A DNA stretch of 64,000 nucleotides, from positions 1-64,000 of the IMG/VR virus record IMGVR_UViG_3300009177_000028. The stretch is one strand, 5' to 3'. Below the pieces are notes generated by a model. It worked only from the letters and a program-made list of their open reading frames with translations, did no database searches and was not told the DNA's origin. Of the stretch, positions 34,269-42,658 are shown in pieces; the first letter of the stretch is position 1, and each line of letters opens with the position of its first letter. The translations under genes were made by a program, and so were the position numbers. Source of the DNA: a virus.

Positions 34269-34646
34269 ATGAACAATATAGCATATAAAGTAGCTAAAAA
34301 TATCTCTAATCTACCTGATGGATTTATCATAGAACATTTTGAAACAGATGCTGATGCTGAAGAAGGATATTTAGTTACTTCTAAAGACAATTTTAGTAAG
34401 TTAATGGAAAATAATGCGATGCTATTTAAAGCATGGCAAGAGGTTAATGGAAAACCGGTCGGTTCTGTTGTATCAGATGATCCTTCTGTTGTTCCAGACC
34501 CCCAACCTCTGCCGGCCCCAATTAGTAAGCAGGTAGAAGGTTTGTCGGCAGCCTCTAAAGCTGAACAAGATGCAATTAAGTCAAAAAAAGAAACAGATGA
34601 AGCTCTTTTCCAGCAATTTATTGCTTGGAAAAACTCCAACCAATAA
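34269..34646 (+). CDS. Possible fibre-assembly or adhesin-partner protein
   Basis: Product of 125 aa, starting directly after the adhesin stop. The N-terminal half is a small alpha/beta part (YKVAKNISNLPDGFIIEHFETD, YLVTSKDNFSKLM); the middle is Pro-rich (PDPQPLPAPISK) and the end is a charged helix (KAEQDAIKSKKETDEALFQQFIAWKN). Fibre genes are often followed by a short chaperone with a helical tail, so a tail-fibre-assembly role is suggested by context. The sequence itself does not match a family that I know. Confidence 0.7.
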   Translation: MNNIAYKVAKNISNLPDGFIIEHFETDADAEEGYLVTSKDNFSKLMENNAMLFKAWQEVNGKPVGSVVSDDPSVVPDPQPLPAPISKQVEGLSAASKAEQDAIKSKKETDEALFQQFIAWKNSNQ

Positions 34647-34654
34647 TCCAATAA

Positions 34655-35476
34655 ATGTCAACTAATAATTTCTCTAAATCTAATCTAATGAATCTGCACC
34701 ATTTTGTGCAGGCATCAATGTTGGTTTATCCAAAAGAGATTATTATTGCAACTTTAAGAGATTTCTTTTCTAAAAGCGATTATTATCACTATTCCAAAGA
34801 TCAATGGGGTTTTGCTAATACAACAGATCATACTGATCTGCCTCCAGGTGCTGATATTCCTACGCAATTTAATAAAAATGGCGCAAATCAAGAAGGTCTA
34901 AGCACTAGAATCTATATTGGAGAAAATTATCGTTATGACGGTATTTTTTATCCAGCCATTCTAGTTAAAAGCGGTGGAGCCAAATACGTTCCAATTTCTA
35001 TTAATAGAGAGCAGGAGGGTGTTCAATATGAAGATATTGTTTTTGAAGATGGATATGGAAATCAAACATTAGTTCATCGCCCAGTTTCTTTTATTACGGC
35101 AGGAGTTTGGGAAGGATCAATTATTATTGATGTTTTAGCTAGAAGTTTAAGGGCCAGGGACGATATTGCTGAGGCTGTAGCCATGTGCTTTACAGAAGTA
35201 ACCTTTGATACAATCTATGATGTGGGTATTATTATTAAACCATTGAGTATTGGGGCTGCAAGTGAGTCAGATGACAGAAACGATAAGCTATTTAGGCAAA
35301 GTCTCACATTAGATATAAGAACTGAGTGGAGAAGAGAAATACCAGTCGGTAACGTCATTGACGCTATCTTCTTCACCGCAACTTTTGAAGATTTGAACAG
35401 ACCTGGAAGTCCCGTACCCGCCAATATGACGGTTAATACCGAAGTTAGCTTAGCGGATATGCTACTAAACATGTAA
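34655..35476 (+). CDS. Putative neck or tail-terminator protein
   Basis: Product of 273 aa with alpha/beta character (SKSNLMNLHHFVQASMLVYPKEIIIATLRDFF; FITAGVWEGSIIIDVLARSLRARDDIAEAVAMCF; RQSLTLDIRTEWRREIPVGNVIDAIFFTATFEDL). The central helix-strand arrangement and position just before the sheath gene fit a tail terminator or neck protein, which caps the tube and sheath. No Shine-Dalgarno is obvious at ATG 34655. Context carries most of the call. Confidence 0.62.
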   Translation: MSTNNFSKSNLMNLHHFVQASMLVYPKEIIIATLRDFFSKSDYYHYSKDQWGFANTTDHTDLPPGADIPTQFNKNGANQEGLSTRIYIGENYRYDGIFYPAILVKSGGAKYVPISINREQEGVQYEDIVFEDGYGNQTLVHRPVSFITAGVWEGSIIIDVLARSLRARDDIAEAVAMCFTEVTFDTIYDVGIIIKPLSIGAASESDDRNDKLFRQSLTLDIRTEWRREIPVGNVIDAIFFTATFEDLNRPGSPVPANMTVNTEVSLADMLLNM

Positions 35477-35486
35477 AATATAGAGA

Positions 35487-35509
35487 TTTCGAATGCTCTA
35501 AATTCGAAA
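35487..35509 (+). promoter_or_regulatory. Hairpin in the leader region of the sheath gene
   Basis: Perfect 8-bp inverted repeat TTTCGAAT (35487-35494) and ATTCGAAA (35502-35509), 7-nt loop. The following bases AGTTTC are only weakly T-rich, so it is a poor terminator; it may be a binding site or mRNA structure. The gap 35477-35615 otherwise holds AT-rich DNA with no convincing promoter box and the ATAAGGAT ribosome site of the sheath gene. Confidence 0.55.
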
Positions 35510-35615
35510 AGTTTCAATGGGTAAGACAATAAAATGTGCTAATATATCGCCAAGAATAGGAATATTAATACATTTTAATGATACAATCTACAAAACCGAG
35601 TGATAAGGATTCAAT

Positions 35616-38438
35616 ATGGCTAACATACCAGGCGCAACAAATGTCCTACCAGGAGTTTTTACTGACGTAATTACTCAATCACGTGGAGTATCGGTTCCTG
35701 GTGGTTCCCGTACAGCCGCAATGATTGGTGAAGGTTCAACGGATGAAACCATCGTTTCTCAAGCCTTGGGTGGTGGTCAAGACGGTCTGAACCCAAGTTA
35801 TACGGGTACTACTGGCCGAGACGGCAGACACTTCCAACTTCTTAGTTTCCCACTAGTTTCTAACAGAACTACTTTATTTAAGAATGGCATTCCTCTTCGT
35901 GGTTATGAGTCAATTATTGACGCAAACCCATTCAGCAACAAATTTGATTACAGAATTGACATTACAACCGGTAAGGTCGAACTTCAGAGTGCTCACTTAG
36001 TTGATCAAGGTGGAGCTTACTTCACCGCTTTATCAAGCAATGTCGGTCAAGGCTCACTTGCCAACCTAACTCTTGTGGATGCAAACGCCCCACCTGAGAC
36101 TTGGACTATTCGTTGTGTCAGTGTTCAAAGAGACCCTCTTAACGTCCCAATTGCTGCAACTGCCTCCTTCTTAGCTTTCGGATCTGTTTCTGGTGCTAAA
36201 TTAGATGCTAACGGCAATCCAATTATTTGGCTTGCAGGTGGCGCAGTAGTAAGCAACGGAGTTCTTAGCTTCTCTATCGTAGAAACTACTCCAGCATTTA
36301 GAGAAGGCGACGCTTTCACTGTTGTTGTTGATAGTGGTGTCTTAATTAGAAATGATTCTTTGACCGCCAACTATATTCCAGTTGCTAATCTTAATGACCC
36401 ACTTGTTCTACAAGGAATGGGCGACGTTGTTAAGCGTCACGGTCTACCAAGCCTTACCAACAACTTGGCTTTGGGTGCTCAACTAGCTTTCGCTAACAAT
36501 GCCCCATCCCTATTAACCCTTCAGGCAGCTCCTCCGCTTCCAAGAAGAACATCCTACATTCTTGATCAAGAAGTAGATGCTCTTTCCTTGAACAATGATG
36601 AGTTTATTTTCCCACTACCTGTTGGAGTTACCCCAGACTTTAACTCAAATATTCACTTCTTTGTGAAGAACAATGCTACTAACGTAGAAACTCAGATTCT
36701 TCCAAACAAGCTTGAGTACTACACTCTTGATACTGCCGGTTTCCCAACCACCACCCAATTTATCACTAGCAACGCAGTTGCTCCTGCCGGTTGGTCTTAC
36801 TTCTATACTGTTAAAGAATCTCTTGAGACAATTAACTTTGGAGAAGACGGTTACATTGGTAGAAATCTTGCTTTCAATAATCAAGGTGTATTTAGCTCTG
36901 ATTCTGTTACCTTCGACTCTACTTATGTAGGCAAGGCACTAAAGATCATTGAGGCTACCAACTCTGCTAACTTCGGAGTATTCCATGTTACCGCAGTAAG
37001 TGGTGGAAAGCTATACGTAGTAGCTGATGCTTCTACTTTCCCTCCATCTACCTTAACTGCTAACCCAGCTTACCTATCTGATTTCATCAATGAAACTCCA
37101 GTTTCGTTCGAAGTAATTAACCCAGTTACTGGATTGCCAGTTGCCGGTGGAGACGGAACTGATGGCGTATTGGTAACCGCAGGTGCAAGTACCGGACAAG
37201 CTACTCTAAAGAGTTCTACTGATTTCACTCTTCTTACTGGTCTTACCTCTAAGAGACTACAAATCAACGGATCTACTGTTGCAACCGCTAATCAGCCAGT
37301 TGGAAATGATGGTCTATATGATATCGTTTCTTCTGACGGTTACATTGTTGACGGTTATCAGATTACTATCAAGAAGGCTCTTGTCAATGAAAGCAATCTT
37401 GAGTTCGAGGTTCTTGATCCAACTCTAGCTAGCAATTATGTTGTTGTTAACCACAACGTAGTTCCAAATGGATACGGATTAAGAGTAACTATCGTAGACG
37501 AAAGAGATGCAGACTTCTATGATGCAGGATGGATCAATGCTCTTGAGGCACTACAAACTGTCGAATGTGACATTTTGGTTCCGCTTCCAAAGCAGACTAT
37601 CTCAATCATCTTCCAGAATGCTTTAAGCCACTGCTTATCCATGAGCAACATTAGAAACAAGAAAGAAAGAGTCTTGTTCTGTGGAGCTATCAGTGGATTA
37701 ACTCCAGACAACATTACTGGTGTCAAGCCAGCCGCTGTTGAAGACATTGGAGTTCTTGAGGGTATCCAAGGAGAAACCATTACTGACATTCTTGCCGGTA
37801 ACGTTGAAGACTTGGCTAATTACTCAGTGCCAGATGCATTCGGTAACACCTTTAGATGTGTTTACTTCTATCCTGATCAGATTGTTGTTCAGGCTGGAAC
37901 CGAAAATGTTCTTATCGATGGATTCTACCTTGCAGCCGCAGCCGCAGGTTATGAAGCTGCCGATGTTAGAATCGAGAATCCATTAACCAACAAGGTTCTA
38001 AGCGGATTCACCATCCTAAGAAACAAGCAATTCTCTCCACAAACCCTAGAAAACTTGGCCGCAGCCGGTGTAACAACCTTGCAGCCAGTCGCAGGTGGCG
38101 GAAGAATCGTATGGGGTATCACTACTACCCAAAGTGGATTCCCAGAAGAGCAAGAAATTTCTATCGTGTTTATCCGCGACAGAGTAGCCAAGACTTTGAG
38201 AGCTGGATTCCAAGGCTTTATTGGAAACCCAGAATCTCCAATCACTGGAGCTATCTTGAATACTCGTGGAGTTATTTTGTTGAACTCCTTAGTTTCTCAA
38301 GGACTAATCACTCAGTACAAAGACTTAGCAGTTGTCAGAGACGATGTAGATCCAAGACAATGGAACGTATCAGTTAGGGTACAGCCAACCTATCCAGTTA
38401 ACTTCATCTACATCAAGGTAAGTTTGGGTCAACTATAA
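35616..38438 (+). CDS. Tail sheath protein
   Basis: Product of 940 aa. The N-terminus (PGVFTDVITQSRGVSVPGGSRTAAMIGEG) is characteristic of contractile sheath subunits. The C-terminal ~140 residues (LENLAAAGVTTLQPVAGGGRIVWGITT, EISIVFIRDRVAKTLRAGFQGFIG, WNVSVRVQPTYPVNFIYIKVS) form the conserved polymerising core. It is much longer than T4 gp18 (659 aa); the additional length lies in the middle, probably as domains exposed on the tail surface. Codon use is rich in C-ending codons, fitting high expression. It is followed after 17 nt by the tube gene, the usual order. Sheath contraction drives the tube through the host envelope. Confidence 0.95.
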   Translation: MANIPGATNVLPGVFTDVITQSRGVSVPGGSRTAAMIGEGSTDETIVSQALGGGQDGLNPSYTGTTGRDGRHFQLLSFPLVSNRTTLFKNGIPLRGYESIIDANPFSNKFDYRIDITTGKVELQSAHLVDQGGAYFTALSSNVGQGSLANLTLVDANAPPETWTIRCVSVQRDPLNVPIAATASFLAFGSVSGAKLDANGNPIIWLAGGAVVSNGVLSFSIVETTPAFREGDAFTVVVDSGVLIRNDSLTANYIPVANLNDPLVLQGMGDVVKRHGLPSLTNNLALGAQLAFANNAPSLLTLQAAPPLPRRTSYILDQEVDALSLNNDEFIFPLPVGVTPDFNSNIHFFVKNNATNVETQILPNKLEYYTLDTAGFPTTTQFITSNAVAPAGWSYFYTVKESLETINFGEDGYIGRNLAFNNQGVFSSDSVTFDSTYVGKALKIIEATNSANFGVFHVTAVSGGKLYVVADASTFPPSTLTANPAYLSDFINETPVSFEVINPVTGLPVAGGDGTDGVLVTAGASTGQATLKSSTDFTLLTGLTSKRLQINGSTVATANQPVGNDGLYDIVSSDGYIVDGYQITIKKALVNESNLEFEVLDPTLASNYVVVNHNVVPNGYGLRVTIVDERDADFYDAGWINALEALQTVECDILVPLPKQTISIIFQNALSHCLSMSNIRNKKERVLFCGAISGLTPDNITGVKPAAVEDIGVLEGIQGETITDILAGNVEDLANYSVPDAFGNTFRCVYFYPDQIVVQAGTENVLIDGFYLAAAAAGYEAADVRIENPLTNKVLSGFTILRNKQFSPQTLENLAAAGVTTLQPVAGGGRIVWGITTTQSGFPEEQEISIVFIRDRVAKTLRAGFQGFIGNPESPITGAILNTRGVILLNSLVSQGLITQYKDLAVVRDDVDPRQWNVSVRVQPTYPVNFIYIKVSLGQL

Positions 38439-38455
38439 TTAGGGAGAATACATAA

Positions 38456-39139
38456 ATGGCTAACGCACCAAACACAGGCTCTACACTATCAGTAAACGGT
38501 ACAGTTAATAAGACTAGTACTGCTATCTCTACCAATATCATCATTATGGTTGGTAACACCGCTGTCGGCGCTATTCAATCCATGGCCATCTCTGAAAAGA
38601 GAGGTATCAAGATGATTGATGAGGTAGGAACTGACGGCCATATCGATTCCGTACCAAACGTTTCTACTAACATCAGTGGAAACTGCCAAAGAGTTAGATT
38701 CGACAGATTAAGAATCACCGAAGCATTCAGCAGAGGTTTCGTTCATGTAGCTTCTCAGGTATACCCTTTTGATATTGTCATCCTAGACAAGCAGAAGAGA
38801 GATCAAGGTAGCCAAATTTCTACAGTTATTAAAAATGTGTGGATTGATGGTCTTGACTATACCTACCAAACCAGCGACTGGGTCATCACTGATACCATGA
38901 GCTGGCAGGCTGAGACAATTTATAGCGTTCTTAACAACGGTAGCTCTCAACCTGTTGCAGTGGGTGGCGAAAGAGGCATCCAGCACATGGGCTCTGGTCC
39001 TAATGGCACTGTCAATATCGTTAGCGGAGACGGAGTTGTTAATATTGAGCAACTTGTTGATACCGGAGCTAACGGTAGAAGAGGTTCTCTTGATGCAGCC
39101 GGTCTAATTGACATTGGCTCTTCTGGCGACTTATTCTAA
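38456..39139 (+). CDS. Tail tube protein
   Basis: Product of 227 aa, directly after the sheath gene, with the size and beta-rich composition of a gp19-like tube subunit (IIIMVGNTAVGAIQSMAISEKRG, RVRFDRLRITEAFSRGFVHVASQVYPFDIVI, WIDGLDYTYQTSDWVITDTMSWQAE). Hexameric rings of this protein would form the inner tube through which DNA passes. The C-terminal ~55 residues are Gly-rich. TTAGGGAGA precedes the ATG, C-ending codons are common, and a strong terminator follows, all consistent with high expression. Confidence 0.9.
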   Translation: MANAPNTGSTLSVNGTVNKTSTAISTNIIIMVGNTAVGAIQSMAISEKRGIKMIDEVGTDGHIDSVPNVSTNISGNCQRVRFDRLRITEAFSRGFVHVASQVYPFDIVILDKQKRDQGSQISTVIKNVWIDGLDYTYQTSDWVITDTMSWQAETIYSVLNNGSSQPVAVGGERGIQHMGSGPNGTVNIVSGDGVVNIEQLVDTGANGRRGSLDAAGLIDIGSSGDLF

Positions 39140-39175
39140 TCAATATCAATTAGCATAACTCCCTAATAAGATAAA

Positions 39176-39219
39176 AATAACCTGCAAATGATATATAATC
39201 ATTGCAGGTTATTGTTTTT
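39176..39219 (+). terminator. Strong intrinsic terminator after the tube gene
   Basis: Long stem AATAACCTGCAAATGAT (39176-39192) pairing with ATCATTGCAGGTTATT (39198-39213), with one bulged A, followed by GTTTTTG. It would limit expression of the chaperone, tape-measure and baseplate genes relative to sheath and tube. Confidence 0.92.
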
Positions 39220-39230
39220 GTGGAGTAAAA

Positions 39231-39929
39231 ATGCCTAATTTTGATAGTCCCCTTGGTAGTAAAAAGTTTGCCGGTCAACCAATGAGAGAATTTGATGTAC
39301 CGGATGAAACAGGACATGAATACCAAACAGAAGAACATGCTGGAATGAATCCAGTAATGAGGCGTAGAGGGCCAGCCCTTCATGGGCCTCAGCCACCTGT
39401 TGATATTAATGAGGCTGTTGCTTTTCAACAAAGGGTACAAGCATCATCTCAAGATGATTCTATTGAAATTGAAAGACAAATTAGAGAAGCTAGAGAAATG
39501 AGAAGGTCTGGTAAGACTCGTCTTAATGATGGGGCTAAGCGCCGTATTGAGATGCTAGTTGGTATGACTCGCTCCACTCGTGAGGTTATGCTGGGGGAGA
39601 ATGCCTTTGTTTTGCAGACTCTACGCTCTAAAGAGATGAGAGAAGCTATTATGATTGCCTCTGAATATGATGGAACTGTACAGTCTCCATTTGAAATTAG
39701 AAGACAATTACTAGGACGCTCGCTAATTCAAATAGCTGGGGTAGATGTTGCTCAGTTCGTGGGCACTGATAGTTTAGAGGCTAAATTACAATTAATTGAC
39801 GATCTTGATGAGGCATTATTAAATAGATTATACGATGAATATCTAGAGTTAGTTAAGGAATCTAGGGCAAAATATGCTGTAAAGTCTTCAGAAGAAGCCC
39901 AGGAGGTGGTTGAAGACTTAAAAAAATAA
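39231..39929 (+). CDS. Tail assembly chaperone, unshifted product
   Basis: Product of 232 aa, between the tube and tape-measure genes where lambda G or its analogue is found. It is acidic to mixed in charge, with helices such as DDSIEIERQIREAREMRRSG and SLEAKLQLIDDLDEALLNRLYDEYLELVKES. It ends at TTA AAA AAA TAA, a run of seven A forming a -1 slippery site directly before the stop. It should coat the tape measure during tail assembly and not stay in the virion. TGTGGAG precedes the ATG. Confidence 0.85.
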   Translation: MPNFDSPLGSKKFAGQPMREFDVPDETGHEYQTEEHAGMNPVMRRRGPALHGPQPPVDINEAVAFQQRVQASSQDDSIEIERQIREAREMRRSGKTRLNDGAKRRIEMLVGMTRSTREVMLGENAFVLQTLRSKEMREAIMIASEYDGTVQSPFEIRRQLLGRSLIQIAGVDVAQFVGTDSLEAKLQLIDDLDEALLNRLYDEYLELVKESRAKYAVKSSEEAQEVVEDLKK

Positions 39930-40303
39930 TAAATGAACCGGAACATCGTTTTCACGCTTATTTATGCAAAACATATGGGCGTTTACCCGATGATCCAATG
40001 TTAGTAGATATGGACCCGGTTCAAAAATTGTGGCTTTACAATAACTGGATAGCCGATCAAAATGAGCAGGCCGAACTAGCTAAAAATCACGCATACTTAT
40101 TAGCATCATTCTGGGATCCAGAGGCCGTTCAGAAGATTCTAGGCGAAGGCAATGTCCATGAATCCACAGATGATGAATATGAAGAGTCTTTGCGTATGGT
40201 AAGAGAGCAAAGCGTAAAGTTAACGCAAGACAAGAAGTCCGAGCAACCCCTCAAAAGAAGACGTAGGCACGCTCAAGCAACCTCAGCACCAACACAGAGA
40301 TAA
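39231..40303 (+). CDS. Tail assembly chaperone, -1 frameshift fusion (G-T type)
   Basis: If ribosomes slip back one base on A-AAA-AAA (39920-39926), translation continues in the -1 frame from 39926 for 125 codons, giving a 357-aa fusion. The -1 frame is open across the junction and reads as protein from there on (NEPEHRFHAYLCKTYGRLPDDPMLVDMDP). The first ATG of this frame is only at 39998, which would discard that conserved-looking segment, and it has no ribosome site. In lambda and most tailed phages the ratio of unshifted to shifted chaperone is essential for tail assembly. Position, frame and heptamer agree; the efficiency is unknown. Confidence 0.85.
39920..39926 (+). promoter_or_regulatory. 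Programmed -1 frameshift slippery heptamer
   Basis: A_AAA_AAA in the zero frame (third base of TTA, then AAA AAA), directly followed by TAA TAA. Both Lys codons can re-pair after a one-base slip. The tandem stops just downstream may add a pausing effect. Confidence 0.85.
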
Positions 40304-40306
40304 TCT

Positions 40307-42646
40307 ATGGCAGACCCACCAGTAACACCAGAACAAGTTGCTCTTACAGAACAGGCAACAAATGCTAATGAAAAGTATACTACTTCTCTTATTGGTATGG
40401 GAGCAGAGGCTGAAACTGCACGTCAACAATTAGATAATTTTTCTGGTGTTATGAAAATGGCCAGAAATGTGTTTGAAGGCTTTGAATCTAAGCTAAATAA
40501 TTTTGGATTGTCCATTAGACAAACCGGCGCCCTTACGGAGCAACAAACTGAACAATTTGGTTTATTGACAACTGCTGTATTTGGTACTAGAAAAGCTTTT
40601 GATAGTTTGCAAGGCGTTGATTCCTCCAAGACACTAGCTACTTTTGGAGATCAAGTTGGTTATCTTGTTAATACTTTAAAAAATTCTGGAGGAGGCATAT
40701 CTGAAATAGCCAAACTAGCTGAAAGTGCCTTTGGTGTTGTTATGCCGGACGCAGCTAAAAAGAGCGTTCAAGCCGCTACCAACTTTCTTGGTAGCTTAGC
40801 CACCAGTGCCGATAATGCACTTAGATTACAAAATGCTGTAGTTCAACTTGCCGCCCGAACTGGTATGCTAGATGAAATTTACAAAAAAGCTGGTCCTAAT
40901 TTAGAAAACATCAATTCTATATTGGCAAGTCAACAAAATGCTATGGCTCAATCTATGAAAGCTACTGGATTGAATGAAAAGCAAATAGAAGACTGGTATA
41001 GTGCTTTAGGTACTATTCCTGGGGCCCTTAATGCTACAGTTACTGCCGGTTCCGGTGTAGACAAATCAATGAGCATGTTAACGGCTACTATTAAAGCCGC
41101 CACTGGAACGGGCCGTCAACAAGCAGATGTCATTAAGGATATGCATGACTCTTATAAGAGTTTAGGTCTTACCGGAGAGAATGCTCTTAAATTTACCTTA
41201 AGATTTTCTGAAATTTCTAATGCCTTTAATATTGATTTGGAAGATGTTCAAAGTAATCTTAAAGGAGTGGTAGGTGAACTTAGCCACTTTGCAGATGCTG
41301 GTGATAAAGCCGCCAAGATGTCTGAAGGTCTCGCCAGAGTAATGAAATCCTATATTGGCGGGTTAATGGACGCCGGTATGACTGGAAGAGATGCTGCCGA
41401 AGCTGCTGGACTACTTGAAAAATCAGTTGGCAAATTAACGATAGCTCAAAAGGGATTTATCTCTGCACAAACTGGTGGTCCTGGTGGATTACTAGGAGGT
41501 ATGCAGATTGATAAGATGTTAAGGTCTGGTGATTTTGAAGGTGTCATGAAGAAGCAGATGGAAACCATGAAGAAACTCATGGGCGGTCCCATCATGACTC
41601 TAGATGAAGTAAAAACTGAAGCAGATGCTTCAAGAATGCAAAAGCAAGTTCAGATGATGCAACAGGGACCATTAGGTTCAATGATTAAATCACCCCAAGA
41701 TGCTTATAAGATGTTTGACATGATGAGGGGCACTCGCGCTGGTGAAAAAACGGCTGCTGGACAAGAATTTAAAGAAAACATCATTAAAGACTCTATTGAT
41801 AAGGGAACTAAGTGGGAAGAAAAATCTTATACTCAGTTTACTGTTATGAGAAACCACTTAGAGGCCATTCGTAGGTCCGCAGAAACTTCTAATTTAAGCT
41901 TCTTACAAAAAGCCGGCACTGCTAGCGCTGGAGTTAATACGGCCGGCAAATTAACACCGGAACAACGTGCTGCTGCTCAAGGTCTTCAGACAACTATGAC
42001 AGAGGGTGCCGAGAAGGGCGGAAATTTTGCTAGAGATCATGCCAAGCAAATGAGAACTGCTGGCGCCTATATTGATGATAGTGGGCGTTATGCCGCTACA
42101 GCCATTAAAGATATTGGAACTTGGTTTGAAAGATTACCAAGTGCATTAAAGGCTCCGCTTCATGCATTAAAGAGTGCAATTTCTAGTGGCGATGAAAAAG
42201 CAGTTAATACCGAATTGCAAGCAGTTGAAGCCGAAGTAAAGAATGCTCGTGCCAAGGCTAAAACTATGACAGGTGCCGAACGAGATAGAATTCTAAGAGA
42301 AGCTCAGCAAAAAGAAGATGCTGCGCGCCAAGCTCACGCTTTTTATTCTCAAGGTTTGCAAGATCAAACTGGCCGTACAGGTTTGGCGCCAATTCCAAGA
42401 GGAGCTTTCGGCCCATCCAATTATGAAGGTGGAGTCACTCCAGGAGCTGCCGTAGGTGCCGCTCCACGCCCAACAGCCGCTCCTGCCCCCAAAGGCGGTG
42501 GAACTGGTGGAGGCGGAGGAGCCGTCCCAACAGATGTCAATTTCTCACAAGTGGGAGATACGGGAAGATTCAAAGTTAATGTTGTAGTTAAGGTGCAAGA
42601 AGATAGTACCAACAGTCGCTCTGTGACTCCAGCCCCAAAAATATAA
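40307..42646 (+). CDS. Tape measure protein
   Basis: Product of 779 aa, following the frameshifted chaperones. Long helical, Ala/Gln/Lys-rich composition with few aromatic residues, and segments typical of tape measures (TLATFGDQVGYLVNTLKNSGGG, MTGRDAAEAAGLLEKSVGKL, TMTGAERDRILREAQQKEDAARQAHAF). The C-terminal ~80 residues are Pro/Gly-rich then strand-forming (GRFKVNVVVKVQED), probably the part bound to the baseplate hub. It sets tail length; at about 1.5 angstrom per residue the tail would be roughly 115 nm. No lysozyme or peptidase motif is visible inside it. Confidence 0.88.
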   Translation: MADPPVTPEQVALTEQATNANEKYTTSLIGMGAEAETARQQLDNFSGVMKMARNVFEGFESKLNNFGLSIRQTGALTEQQTEQFGLLTTAVFGTRKAFDSLQGVDSSKTLATFGDQVGYLVNTLKNSGGGISEIAKLAESAFGVVMPDAAKKSVQAATNFLGSLATSADNALRLQNAVVQLAARTGMLDEIYKKAGPNLENINSILASQQNAMAQSMKATGLNEKQIEDWYSALGTIPGALNATVTAGSGVDKSMSMLTATIKAATGTGRQQADVIKDMHDSYKSLGLTGENALKFTLRFSEISNAFNIDLEDVQSNLKGVVGELSHFADAGDKAAKMSEGLARVMKSYIGGLMDAGMTGRDAAEAAGLLEKSVGKLTIAQKGFISAQTGGPGGLLGGMQIDKMLRSGDFEGVMKKQMETMKKLMGGPIMTLDEVKTEADASRMQKQVQMMQQGPLGSMIKSPQDAYKMFDMMRGTRAGEKTAAGQEFKENIIKDSIDKGTKWEEKSYTQFTVMRNHLEAIRRSAETSNLSFLQKAGTASAGVNTAGKLTPEQRAAAQGLQTTMTEGAEKGGNFARDHAKQMRTAGAYIDDSGRYAATAIKDIGTWFERLPSALKAPLHALKSAISSGDEKAVNTELQAVEAEVKNARAKAKTMTGAERDRILREAQQKEDAARQAHAFYSQGLQDQTGRTGLAPIPRGAFGPSNYEGGVTPGAAVGAAPRPTAAPAPKGGGTGGGGGAVPTDVNFSQVGDTGRFKVNVVVKVQEDSTNSRSVTPAPKI

Positions 42647-42658
42647 TAGGAATACATA

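Noticed and set aside
35517-35603. 28-codon frame in the leader of the sheath gene
   Set aside because: No ribosome site, no recognisable feature and a length expected by chance in AT-rich DNA.
39933-40001. Short gene starting at ATG 39933 just after the chaperone stop
   Set aside because: It lies in the third frame, ends after about 22 codons and does not resemble protein.
39998-40303. Separate 101-aa gene starting at ATG 39998
   Set aside because: The same frame is protein-like upstream of this ATG and joins the previous gene at a slippery heptamer; no ribosome site is present.
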